From NCBI RefSeq assembly GCF_000972845.2, contig NC_040019.1:12830409-12894408 (forward strand): 64,000 nt of DNA. The letters are read 5' to 3'. Shown piece by piece: positions 1 through 11,721 of this stretch. How positions within the stretch are numbered: position 1 is the stretch's first letter; every line of letters begins with the position of its first letter. Under the pieces are notes generated by a model, which was not told the origin of the DNA, did no database searches, and worked only from the letters and a program-made list of their open reading frames with translations. The stretch comes from Larimichthys crocea (lineage: Eukaryota > Chordata > Actinopteri > Sciaenidae). Position numbers and translations under genes: made by a program.

Positions 1-1079
1 TCACCTGTGCAGGTAGGGGGCGTGGCCTCAACAGCCCTGCAGTGAGCAGTGTGCTATGTGCATGTGACTGAGGAAGAGCAGATATTCAAGTGGACCTGCA
101 GGAAATCTGGTTGTTTCAGTCAGGATGATGCTAAAATATATTTTCCCATACTATATGTAAGTTCCCTGTTAAAGAGCCAACCTTCAATTTTGTAAATTCA
201 GTTTGTTCTTGTTTTTTCCCCCATAAACTTCCGTTAATTCCCATGCAAAGTTTCCAACTTTGAAAATTCCCAAGAATTTTGCAACCCTACTCAATACCGG
301 TCTCAAGACTACTTCATGAAGATCTCAGTCTTGGAATCGTCTGCATTTTTACTCAAATTTTTGGAACCGTGAATCAAAAATTGTGAAATTTTTACGTTGT
401 TAAACTCCTGTTGACCAGCTGCAGGTTGCTCTGGTTTATGTTGCCTGCTGAGAAATAAACAGTTGTCAAGTATAATATATAGTAGTTGAATAAATGATGC
501 TACACAATAAACAGAAGCGTCCGATAGACGCTGTGATCATCCTGATCAGAGCACCTTTAAAATTAACCATCAAGTGATCAGAGTATTTTATATTTTCTAT
601 ATTTTGCTGTGTCACACTTTTACAACCAGCGTGTTTATGAAGAAGATCCGAGGTCCACCCACCACAGTTTTAAGTCAAGTCCTGTGGGAAACAGTGAATC
701 ACTAAATGTGTCTGTGCACGGTCTGATTTATTTGTTAACATCATTACTGTGACCGGAGGTCAAACTTCCAGCTTCAAATGAAACTAATAACTCATTTCTA
801 ATTAGATTTTCTTGTTGCTGGCAGTCTTGGTGCTGTCTTAGTCTTGGTCTTTGCTCGGTTTAGGTGGCACTAAGATGTTGAACTTAGCAAACATTAAACC
901 TGCAAATATATCAAGTACAAAGTGAAGCAGCCAATAAAAACACAGTTCACTGAGTGTATGTGATAACACTGTGTGTGTTCTGCGGCTGCTCCATCAAAGA
1001 CGCTTTTTACAGCCTATAGTAATAAATCCACGCTGTGGAAGGCGGGTAGAGTTGAGGATTTAAAGGTCGGACACTGAAC
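1..1079. other. Intron 4 of the mat2a-like gene; no exon seen
   Basis: No continuation of the MAT reading frame is found here on the minus strand. Apart from the MITE-like fragment at about 140-290, the stretch is ordinary AT-rich intron sequence. Confidence 0.5.
140..290 (+). mobile_element. hAT-type MITE-like fragment (copy 1)
   Basis: The sequence runs through 'ccctgttaaagagccaacc' and later 'gcaaagtttccaactttg' to end near 'gcaaccctac'. A clearly related copy lies at about 47185-47375 and a short inverted one at 50228-50285. The ending gcaaccct(g/a), paired with an agggttgc start in the third copy, fits a non-autonomous hAT-like family common in teleosts. The class is inferred from remembered termini, not a search. 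Confidence 0.5.
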
Positions 1080-2593
1080 CTGGTCTCCGGCTCCGATGTC
1101 CTCCTGATCCCGGCCTTCGAACACGCAGTCCGATATCTCCAAGCACTGCGGCTCCAGCGCTAACAGCACGTTGCAGGTCTTATAGTCGAAACCTGCAGGT
1201 CACAGTCAGTGCTCGTTCACTTCATCAAAGTTAATCAAATGATCATTAAATCCCTGCATGCTGATACCTTTGGAAGACCTATCGTAGCCGATCGCCTTGA
1301 CGGTGTCTCGGACCACCGACTGCAGATCCACTTTGGCCTTAGAGGTCACTTCTCCGACCAGTAACACCATGCCGGTCTTCGTCACACACTCTGCAACATT
1401 TGAACAAGCTTTATTTCATCTGTCACATAATGAGAGAGGAGACAGACAAACTCCAGTGACCTAACACTGAACTGAACTCTGACCTAAAGTCTGTAATGAA
1501 TTACATTTACGCAACGCTTTATCTTCCATACTGAATCTCACGTTAACCTGCAGCAGCGTGAGGTGGAGACACAGACGGGGGTTACTCACCACAAGCCACT
1601 TTAGAGTCGGGGTCTTGACTCAGATACGCATCGAGCACAGCATCACTGATCTGATCACACATTTTATCTGTGAGAGAAGAACAGGCCTTAAACAAAACTA
1701 TACCCATCACGCCAATGAATCAATTAACGCTGTTACCATGGGGGACAATGAGATCTGAGTATTTATTAAGAATTTGGGTTTTTATCAGTCCTCAATGTCC
1801 CCAAAAAAAAACTAATTGGTTGTGATTTATTAATTGGACACAACATAAAGTGGCTCTAAAGTTTAATAAATGTGCATTTTTTAATCTGACTGCAATATTT
1901 ATACGCTCAATGTATTTAAAACTAACAACATTTAGAATACAAAACATAATAATATCAATATAATGACATGTACAAGAATATTTTGATATATTGGGCAACA
2001 AACATTATTACAAACTCCTGGCATAGATCAGATAAATTCTCCAAATCAGAGCAGCTACATGACTCCCTAGTATATATAAAAAAATCTAAAATATATAATA
2101 AAATGTTTTTTTTTTAATGTCTGATTACAGTGTTTCTAGACTCAATATATTTATTATTTAATAAACTGTGCTTTGAGAGCTTTAATATAAAAATCTATAT
2201 AAAAACAAAACTGAACCTGAAATTTTCAGGGATATTTTGACATTTTGGGGGAACAAACGTATTATTATTACGAACTTTTGGCAATTTTTTAAGTAAACTA
2301 GTAGAAAATATTAATTTACACATGAATGTTGACCCGTTTAAATCCATTAAGGCTGTGCTTTTATTTTGAAATGTAGTTTTTTAAGCCGTGATATTTGTAG
2401 TTTAACTAAAGTAACTAAAGTAACTAAAGTAACTAGCGGACCTGAGCCTGCCTACATGTCCACACATGTCCACACATGTCCACATGTCCTCCTCCACGGT
2501 CAAACACGGTCGGTTACCGGCGTGTCCTTCTCCGACGGACTCGGAGGTGAACAGGAAGCTCTTCCCGCCGCGGGCTCCGCTGCTGGCGTTCAT
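1080..2593 (-). CDS. mat2a: S-adenosylmethionine synthase (MAT2A-like), 5' four exons, partial
   Basis: Makes S-adenosylmethionine from methionine and ATP in the cytosol. Four exons are visible on the minus strand: 2518-2593 (ATG at 2593), 1590-1667, 1268-1390 and 1080-1192. All have GT-AG sites and phases that join into 130 codons ending at GAGDQ. Exon sizes 78, 123 and 113 match my memory of vertebrate MAT genes. Visible family blocks are [53 protein letters not shown] and EDIGAGDQ. The remaining exons (FGYATDE onward) are not in 1-1079, so the gene leaves the window at the left edge. Odd points: the normally invariant GHPDK reads GHADK (residue 25 Ala, codon GCC), and the stretch before EDIGAGDQ is divergent from mammalian MAT2A. 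It may be a fish-specific mat2a or mat1a-like paralog. The family is certain; the symbol is tentative, based on the vamp8-like neighbour. Confidence 0.88.
2405..2490. repeat. Short tandem repeats in intron 1 of the mat2a-like gene
   Basis: A 9-bp unit (aaagtaact) repeats about four times at 2405-2435. It is followed by a 10-bp unit (cacatgtcca) repeated about three times, just inside intron 1 beyond the exon 1 donor at 2517. Confidence 0.75.
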
Positions 2594-2984
2594 CTCCGGG
2601 CTCGGGCTCGGTCGGTGGCTCGGTCTCGGTCTCGGTCTCGGTCGGTGCTCCGGTTCGGGCTGAAACAGTCGGACTGAAATCAGTTAAAGTGAACAGGGCG
2701 GCACTTTGACTGAACGTGTCCTTTGAACCGATTATACATTTATAAATAAATCAATTATTAACCGTGAAGCTCAACCGGCAGGACGACGGGTCGGACCGGA
2801 CGGGTTAACGGGAAAGTGACGCAGCGTTTCAGGCGGGAAACATGTTTAAAAAATAAAAGTTTGAATGATCTGTTTGTGTTTGTGTCTGTGAGATAAAGAC
2901 AGACATGTGATGGGAGGAGTGAAGGAGGCGGGTTCAACCAGCGAGAGTCCTTCAGACGGCCTCAAGGTGGCGCTGTTATATAAA
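2594..2984 (-). promoter_or_regulatory. 5' region and probable promoter of the mat2a-like gene
   Basis: GC-rich sequence immediately upstream of the minus-strand ATG, with a short degenerate cggtct/cggtcg repeat at 2600-2660. No TATA box stands out. The assignment rests on position and base composition only. Confidence 0.4.
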
Positions 2985-4130
2985 CGTGTACATTTATATG
3001 TTATATATATTATATATATGTTATATAGGCATGTACATTTATATGTTATATATATTATATATATGTTATATAGGCATGTACATTTATATGTTATATAGGC
3101 ATGTATACACTGTATATAAACATGTATATACTGTATATAGGCATGTATACACTGTATATAAACATGTGTATACTGTATATAGACATTTATATACTGTATA
3201 TAGACATGTATACACTGTATATAGACATTTATACAATGTATATATACATGTATACACTGTATATAAACATGTACATTTATATGTTATATAGGAATGTATA
3301 CAATGTATACAAACATTTATATACTGTATATAGGCATGTATACACTGTATATAAACATGTATACATTTATATACTGTATATAGGCATGTATACACTGTAT
3401 ATAAACATTTATATACTGTATATAGGCATGTATACACGGTATATAAACATTTATATACTGTATATAGGCATGTATACACTGTATATAGACGTGTATGTAC
3501 TGTATACAAACATGTATACATTTATATACTGTATATAGGCATGTATACAATGTATAAAAACATTTATATACTGTATATAGGCATGTATACACTGTATATA
3601 AACATGTATACATTTATATACTGTATATAGGCATGTATACACTGTATATAGACGTGTATGTACTGTATACAAACATGTATACATTTATATACTGTATATA
3701 GACATGTATACACGGTATATAAACATTTATATACTGTATATAGGCATGTATACACGGTATATAAACATTTATATACTGTATATAGGCATGTATACACTGT
3801 ATATAGACGTGTATGTACTGTATACAAACATGTATACATTTATATACTGTATATAGGCATGTATACACTGTATAAAAACATTTATATACTGTATATAGGC
3901 ATGTATACACGGTATATAAACATTTATATACTGTATATGTATGTATACATGTGTATGCTGCATATAGATATGTTTTTATATATACTGCATATAAACATGC
4001 ATACAAAATTTGCATTGTGCCATATATATAAATGTTTATGTATATGTACTGTATGTGTATACTGTATATATACATGTATACAGGTATATGCTGTATATAT
4101 GTCTATATACTGTACATAGTATATACATAT
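2985..4130. repeat. AT-rich 21-bp tandem array built on gtatacactgtatata
   Basis: Roughly 1.1 kb of a 21-bp unit (aggcatgtatacactgtatat and variants such as aacatttatatactgtatat), with some longer higher-order spacing. Units are rich in self-complementary steps (gtatac, tatata). Because 21 is divisible by three and the motif lacks stops in several frames, long meaningless open frames (MYTLYI/MYTCLYTVY type) appear on both strands. No gene is supported. Confidence 0.93.
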
Positions 4131-4139
4131 TTATACACA

Positions 4140-5711
4140 CATATTTTTTCACATAACAGTCCTGTCTGTTCTTTGCCTGTTCAGCTTGTTCAGAGTCAAA
4201 CTGCTGACTGAGTTTTTTTGTTCTTCCTGTGAAGCCGTGAATGTATGTAAATGAACGTTTACAGTGTGGTGTTAGTATCTGAACACTGCAGCATGGCCGG
4301 GTCATTACTACTTCAGACTGCAGACTCGTTAATAATGTTTATTGACTTTAAGCGATCACATGCTCGTACTGCTGGCACACTTTGTTCAGTTAGTGTGACT
4401 CATGTCCTCTTTATCAGGGAAGTAACTGCAGTACTAACAAATACTGAAGAAGAATTACTTCATCTGTTTAAGCTTTGTCTGTTAATTTATCAGGTACCTG
4501 TTACATACTGTTATAATAACACGTCAACAGTGGATGAGAACTTCAAATAGTTTTATTAATACCTCTCCAACCACTGCTGTTACAACACTTAGCTACAGTT
4601 GATCCTCTTCCTCTCCACCCTGCCCTCGACTTCCTGCATATAACCAGTGATGCGTAGATTTAAAACAAACAAACAAACACACACACACACAGACACACAT
4701 TTCAGTTGTTGTGTTGCAATACATGAAGGAACATCAGACGCTTCAGGAAAGTCCAGGTATCCCCTCAGATATCGAGGAGCATCCTGACGGAGAACATCAC
4801 TGTACAGCAACAAACGAAAGAGTGGTTGGTTCAGCTGAGGGTGGAGCGCTACACCACCTTTAAACACACTTAAAAGAACCCATCCCCACCCACCCGGGCC
4901 TCCTGGATAAATCAGAGCAGCGTCTCTGAAGAACGTCTACCATCAGATCATTTTACAATAAAAGTATTTCCATGAATTCACTCCAGATCATACGCATGTG
5001 AACTTATGAAATATGTTTGACTGTTGGAGATTAAAACATAAAGATACACTAACTTGTAATGGAGCGTTTGTGTATTACAGTGTTGTCCCTCACACAGATT
5101 AGATTACAGACTGCTGCTGTAGTCTTTGGGAACATGGGCTGAGCTTCAAACATCCCTGAATGAAGCGTATTTACATACATAAATGTCAGGCGCTGCTGAC
5201 TTCACAGCTCAAACAAGCTGCCTGCACAGCACAGGATGAGGAAATGAAGTGAAGCAACAGTGTGACTTTTACTGCCTTGCAAAACAGCCCTTTGCCCGGA
5301 CACATCGGTTCAAGCGTTGACTTGCTTCTGTTGATCAGCTCATGGTATGTACGTTTACATATTTAAACATTCACTTGGTTGACCTGCTCTTTATTTATCT
5401 GAAACCACGAGTCTGAAACTGCTACCGTCGTGGGATGAAAAGCAGGAAATGAAAGCGTCCACGATGATGAACTGTTTTTGCTGCGATGATGATGATGTCT
5501 GCTCGCCGTTAAGCCAATGAGACTTTGATTGAGGCAACAGGGTTAGTTAATGAGTAACGCAGGAACAGTCCAACCTTCAGCAGACATTTGTTCAGCTCTT
5601 ACGGCACAAGAAGGCACAGATCTGTGTGTTTACTGTCAGGACTCTGTGGAGGCTTTATTTCTTCGTGTAAGGAGTTGTTTCGTTGGTCGTGTCTGAGAAA
5701 ACAGTGCTGTC
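4140..5711. other. Intergenic stretch between the tandem array and vamp8-like exon 1
   Basis: Contains a (ca)n tract near 4678-4698 and an unassigned minus-strand open stretch at 4589-4867 (see findings). About 130 bp before 5712 is probably the vamp8-like 5' UTR. No recognisable gene otherwise. Confidence 0.4.
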
Positions 5712-7522
5712 ATGGTGAGCGTTTGATTTTTAGTGACGTTTTTAATCTAAAATGTGCTTTTCTGGACGTCAGCGCCGTTGATATCATCTGAAACGACTCT
5801 GTTCATGTTTGTTAACCGAGTGTACTTTGTAACCGCAGTGTTTGAGGGCTTCATGTGACAATCACACAGGCCTCAGTGAACTGATAGCGCTCTCTTCCTG
5901 TTATCTCAGTTGCAGGAAGTGAAATTTGGTCATTCCAAACTGTGACAACAGGCCAAAGGGAGTTCCCGCTGTCAAACGTAAAGACTTTCAGTGAATTCCC
6001 CGCTTGTTAATGTTTTTTTTTCCCCCACAGGATAACCCGAACCCTCAGACGCCGGCCACCGGCTCGGCGGCCAAACTTGACCAGGTGCAGGGTCAAGTCA
6101 ACGAGGTGAAAGTTATCCTGAAAGACAACATCAGCAAAGTGCTGGAGAGGGGCGACAGGTTAGACGACCTGATCGGCAAGACTGATGACCTGCAGGCTTC
6201 GGTGAGTATCCGATGATGATGATGGAGGTTTTTAAAAACAAAAGACAAGTCCTGGATTTAAGTACGATGTTAAGATACTTGAGTATTTCCAGTTTACTCC
6301 ATTACATTTACATAAAAAGCTTAAAAACAGAGCCGCTCTGAACCTTTTTGTCAGTATCAGTATGTCCTCCCACAGTTTTGGTCGCACAAACACAAAAAAG
6401 GTATCAAAACGACCGGCTCAGCCAGGAATGGTGTGCTGTGACTTTTTTAAGTTTCACCAAGGCGATTTTGCCAAAATTCACAATGTGTGGGTATTGGTAG
6501 AATGTTCCAGAGCTAGAGTGGAGAGGGAGAGAAACATTTGTCAAAAAATACATTTGTAAATGGCTCTCGTGGCCACAAATGTCACTCTACAGAAATAATT
6601 TCTACACAGAAACGTAGGAAAATTCGTGGGCTACGCAGCGATATCACTGCTGAAGCTGTCAGACTTATAGTTTTGGCGGGAGACGCACTGATGCGCCAGG
6701 ATCACCCACCGACAGCCCCATCTACTCCCATGTAAACCGGAGAGGAGAAATTTCCCAAAGGAGCACGGGGCACCTGTTCTTTCTCTCTCTCCCCAGGTCA
6801 CATTTTTTAACTTCACACACTGAAATTCAGCATTCACATGGTCGACAAGATGAGGATGCTCACGGTCATTTGGGCTTTTTGATACCACCTACCGTTTGGC
6901 ATTAGCGTCCACTAGTTGGAGGGGCTTCATTTAGAGATTTTCTGTGTCTCTCAGCAGTCACTCACACACAGACAGAGCACAGCTGCAGTTAATTGCTCTG
7001 ACCTGCAGCTGACCCTGGTTGCTTGGCAACAACTTCAAGCTGCCTTTGACTGACTTTGTTGAGTCTCTGTGCTGCTGCAGTGTCAGTAATAATGTATGTA
7101 ATGTAATAATGTGTCATTTATTTAGACAGTTTCTAGTTTATATTTGTACTTTTACAAAGAGTAAAGACTCCACCAATTAAACATCACAGTCCTTTAATGT
7201 GATATAACACTCAATGTTAGACACACATTTCTCTTCCTAGTCAAAAATCTGGTGCTCATGTTACCCACAATGCTATGCTAACAGCAGCTCTGAAGCAGAG
7301 GATCCTTCTGGGTCAAATTGGTGGCATTGCCCTTTAAATAAAGGATTTGTTTATCGAATGTGGTTTCATTTTGTTTATTTTCAGGCCGACTCATTTCAAA
7401 AAACGTCCACGCGGGTCGCGAGGAAGTACTGGTGGAAGAACATCAAAATGATGATCATCATCGGCGTGATTGTGCTAATCGTCGTCATCCTCATCATCCT
7501 CTTTGCCACGAATACTATCTAA
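5712..7522 (+). CDS. vamp8: Vesicle-associated membrane protein 8-like (endobrevin-like) R-SNARE
   Basis: A C-terminally anchored R-SNARE for endosomal/lysosomal and secretory fusion. Exons: 5712-5714 (the initiator ATG only, immediately followed by a GTGAGC donor), 6031-6201 and 7385-7522 (TAA). They total 103 residues; human VAMP8 is about 100. The SNARE helix is about residues 18-75, with KVLERGDRL carrying the ionic-layer Arg (Arg41). It is followed by VARKYWWKN and a transmembrane anchor (about 79-100) ending LFATNTI. The VARK-WWKN juxtamembrane motif and LFAT tail favour VAMP8 over VAMP2/3. Placing the start in a Met-only exon is inferred from the donor and the in-frame acceptor at 6030; other upstream starts are possible. 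The nearby mat2a-like gene supports the orthology, as in human 2p11.2. Confidence 0.85.
6395..6895. repeat. Possible imperfect inverted-repeat element in the vamp8-like intron
   Basis: ggtatcaaaacgacc near 6400 is partly complementary to gggctttttgatacc near 6872-6886. An internal gagagggagagaaa is mirrored by ttctttctctctctcc. This suggests a ~490-bp non-autonomous element, but target duplications are not obvious. Confidence 0.3.
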
Positions 7523-8030
7523 AAAAAATAATCTGCACTCTTTGAACCAGCTCGGGACTGAACGCAATCAAGCTCCACCGACAAACAAACAAACATTTTA
7601 ATGAGTCTGATCATTTCAAGATCAAAAATATTGACGTAGAATCTGTTTTCTGTGGCTGAAACACTTTGAACACTCCAACAGTCGTTAACGCGACTCTTTA
7701 AGATCACCACAAAGGATCGCAAATCCAAACGAGTGTTTATTATTTTTATTTTGTCGCATTTCTTTATGTATAATTACCTGTGTGTGTGTGTGTATATATA
7801 TATTATATACGTTATGTTTATGAACGTCAAACTCTGTAATAACATATGTATTATATGACTGATGATAAAGAGGATAAATTGTAACAACGCAGCTTATATT
7901 TTCATCTTTTTTGCTACCTCAGTACTGCCGTATACACGTGAGCTGTTCTCAAATGAATCTAAAACATTTCAGTCGTATAATAATAAACGAAGCAGTTCAC
8001 AAAGAAGCGTATGAGAACAATAAATACAAA
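7523..8030 (+). other. Probable 3' UTR of vamp8-like with (tg)n/(ta)n tract
   Basis: Follows the TAA at 7520-7522. A (tg)n(ta)n tract lies at about 7779-7803. An AATAAA at 7982-7987 is a plausible poly(A) signal, and another lies near 8018. Confidence 0.45.
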
Positions 8031-8039
8031 AAAAACAAC

Positions 8040-9653
8040 AAAAAAAACAAGACGTGGAACACGGACTAACCGAACATCTAAAAACTTGTTTTGAAAGATA
8101 CAACAAATACTTGGGTAAATATTGAGGAAATGTGCTGTAGGTCAAAGTGCTCTCTTCATTTATTCTCTTACAGTCCAGCTACTGATCTTTGCTGGGTACC
8201 ATCATCATCATGTCTCTCTGGTCAAAGCTGCACAGCTTCATCACTCTGACACCTACGAAAAACAAACAGAAACAAAATGAGCTCGAGATTGAACGAAGAA
8301 ACGGACAAGAGAAGAAGTTAAATTATAGAAAAAGGAAAAATATTATAGGAATCCCCCGTGTTTATAAAATAAAAAGACAAAAAACAAACTGAGAACATTT
8401 AAATTTAACATTTCTTTTTTTTTTTTAAAAACACAGTTAGTCCATAAGCTAGAAATCCTGAAGTGAAAATACTAAAAATGGAAGAAAAACCTTTGATTTG
8501 TGCAAAATAAATGAGTATAAATACACGTTAAAGAAAAGCATCACATGCAAATTTTTTCTGGAAATGTAGTGACACTTGTTTGTTTTTTTTCTTTTCTTTT
8601 TTTTTTATATATAAATATAAATATAGATATAGATAAGAAAAAGAGGAAAATTCATTACAGGAGAATTAACAAAAAGAGAAAGAGTCTTTTCCATCAGCTG
8701 TCAGTAAGACAAAAGAGAGGAGCAAGTACATGTACACAAAGTATAAAAACACAGAGTGTGGAGTCCAACTACGAACCAGGTTTTAGCTCATGGACTACTG
8801 GCTACAAGAGCTAAATAAAGAAACAAGCATTTTAGGATAAGATTAGAAAATGCATATATTAACAATAGGAACTGGGAAGTCCAGAGAATGCTGTACGTAT
8901 CCTTTGAAAAACAAATTATTACAAGTTATTCTTTCATATTTATAAATCATTAACTGGTTGTTGGGGGAGTAAAGGGCCTGTAAAAAATGACAATTACATG
9001 TGTATATATTTAAATATTGTTGCAAACAAATTAAAAACAAAATGGAAAGAAAGATGACAAAGCTGGACGTGTCCCACATTTGTTTTGTTTTTTTAGTTTA
9101 GAAATGCTGATACAGGATGTTGTAAGACCATACCAAATGGCAGCATTCGAGAGCGTGTATGCTTCTCGTACCCGGTCCGCATTGAGCGGGCCCTGTGAGA
9201 GTATCTGGGGAGTCAGCTCATGATGGCCTGCAAGGAAGCTCCGCTGGCAGGTACAAACAAGGTATGTCAGAGTTAGGAGACAACATACTTCCTTTTCTTT
9301 CTGTTTCTTTTTTTTTTTTTTTGGCATCCATTTTTTTACTGTAGTAGTAGTAGCAGTACTTTACCTGTTAACTTTACAGTTTAAAAAAAAAAAAAAAAAG
9401 AAAGAAGGTTGTAAAAAGAGGCAGCAGAAGGCCGGCTGTTAAAGTAAAATCGCCACAAGAGCGAAGCCTCTATGTTACCACTACTGTAAAGCACTTTGAG
9501 GGTGCTGAGAAAAAGAAATTTACAAGAGAAAAATTACACATTAATGTTACCAAACAAGCAAAGTAAATATGACTACGTTAAAGTTTACAGTGAGAGGTGG
9601 ATTCTTGTCTTTACGTACCTACTTGAAGACGACGGTTTGTCCCCACCCCCCCG
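8040..9653 (-). other. Probable 3' UTR of hnrnpd
   Basis: Lies downstream of the hnrnpd stop on the minus strand. It is AT-rich with poly(A) and poly(T) tracts (8410, 8580, 9308, 9382). tttatt at 8158-8163 reads AATAAA on the minus strand and may mark the end. The gene converges tail-to-tail with vamp8-like. Confidence 0.45.
9100..9285 (-). promoter_or_regulatory. Base-balanced island in the hnrnpd 3' UTR, candidate regulated exon
   Basis: Within otherwise AT-rich UTR, about 185 bp is of ordinary composition. On the minus strand it holds splice-like signals: TTGCAG|GCCATC at about 9228 and GCGGACCGG|GTACGAG at about 9166. Mammalian HNRNPD is known for alternative 3' UTR exons and ultraconserved sequence. 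Equivalence here is inferred. Confidence 0.35.
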
Positions 9654-11677
9654 TTAATACGGCTTGTAACTGTTGGTGTGACCACCACGACGTGGCGACT
9701 TGCCGTATCCGCCGGACTGATCTGCGGGTGGACAGAGAAGCGTCAGCGGAACAGTCGGAGCTCGTCACATCGCTTTAATCGAGGCGCTCACGCACCGTTG
9801 TAATCGCCGTATCCGTAATAGTTGTTGTAACTTGGGTAATCATAGCCACCGTAGCCTCCGTAGCCTTGATTATTGTAACCGTAGTTGCCATAGTTGCCGT
9901 AGCCTTGATTCCAGTAGTTGCCGTAACCCTGGTTCCAGTTTTGATTTGGACCTGCAGTGGAAACAGGATTAAAATCAGCGTCAGCGAGGTCGTCCACGTT
10001 TGTTTGGATGCTGCGATCTGTGCTGTAACTTCACGTCTGACAGACAAAGTGACGACAACAGCAGCAACAACGACAAGTTCTGGTTTTTACGGAGGGTCGT
10101 GTGCCGCATTCAGACAAGCATTAGAGTAAGGGGAGTCTGTTTTATTTTGAAAATCGACAGGATTCTCTACGCTGTTTCCGCGTCTGACTTCCTGCCAGAT
10201 CGAGCGGCGTCTGTCAAACATAGAAGAGCCGTGTATTCTCGAACGAAAAGATGCTTCTGAAACGGACCACGGCACTTCTGTTGGGAAAAAACAAAATCTC
10301 TAAAGTCAGTCAGTCAGTCAGTCGGCAGCAACTCATTTCTGTGTTTGGGTCTCGAGCTGAACTCCTGCTTTAAGTAAACTAATACGATCTGATCAGGCAG
10401 GTCTTACACAACGCTGTTTTTATTCCAAAGTTTGGTCGAGATTCAAACTGTGAACAGGCAGCGACATTTTAAGGTTTCCGTCACTCACCGCCGCCTCTGC
10501 CTCGAGACCTGGACGAGTATCCTCCTCTGCCTCCCCAGTACTGCTGCTGCTGGTACTGCTCCTTTGACATGGCCACTTTGATTTCACACTGAAGGAACAA
10601 CGAGTCGTGATCGTGTCAGCGACAGACGGGCGGCAGAATGTGTCAAAGCAGTTATGAAACGAAGAGACGCACCTTGCTGAGTCCAATGTTGTGGTACTTC
10701 TTCTCCATGATGCTCTTCACCGGCTCCTCCTCTTTGAACGTGATGAAGCAGAAGCCTCGTCTTTTGTTTGTTTTGTTCTCCATGGGGAGTTCGATCGACT
10801 CCACCTGTTCACATCAACAGCACAGAATAACATTCAGCATTCAGGTAAAACACGTGACGAGCTGCAGACAAACCCGTCGACGTTCTCGTACCTCTCCGAA
10901 GGCACCAAAGTACTCTCTGACTTTCTCCTCGGGCGTGTCTGGAGAGAGGCCGCCCACAAAGATCTTCTTCACGGGCTCCTTGCTCTTCATGGCCTTGGCT
11001 TTTTTGGGGTCGATGACCTTTCCGTTGAGTTTGTGTTCCTTCTGTGAGGCGACCTTCGGAAAAAAAAAGTAAAGAGTGAAAATCCCAACACAAAGAATGT
11101 TTATGGTAACTGTTGTTAACCAGCGTTTTGTTTCAATTTAACAACATTTTCAATATCAAATAATCCGCTGGTTCATTTGTTCTAATTATTTTATCAGTTT
11201 TTTTTCTCTATTAAATGTAAAAAACAGATCAATTCAAGTTAACAGAGTCCATGTGACAATAGTTAATAGATTAATAGTTATGGTTGCCAATTAATTTACT
11301 ATAACCAACTATATTACGATATTATAGTAGTATAGTATATAAATATAGTAATATAATAAAGCTAAAATGATCAATCTATTGACTGATTGGCTCTTTTTGA
11401 GCAAAATTCAAGCAGATATCTGCTTTAAATGGGAGAATTTGCTGTTTTTCTGAGTTTTTGTCACCATGGACTCTGTTAACTTGAATTTATCTGTTTTCTT
11501 ACATTTAATAGAGAAAGGTGATTAAATTATTAGTTCACTAATAGAACATAGTGGTAAGTTGTCTGACTGTTACATTGTTACATGAGCTGTAAACTGAGGT
11601 GCTCTTGACGTTCAGAGGCTCAGACTGGAGCTGAATCACTGCCCACATGTTGTAGCTGCAGCTCATGCATGTGATGT

Positions 11678-11721
<44 letters not shown>

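Noticed and set aside
2986..4119. Several 90-153-codon frames on both strands
   Set aside because: They arise from the 21-bp AT array. Products are MYTLYI-type repeats with no family similarity.
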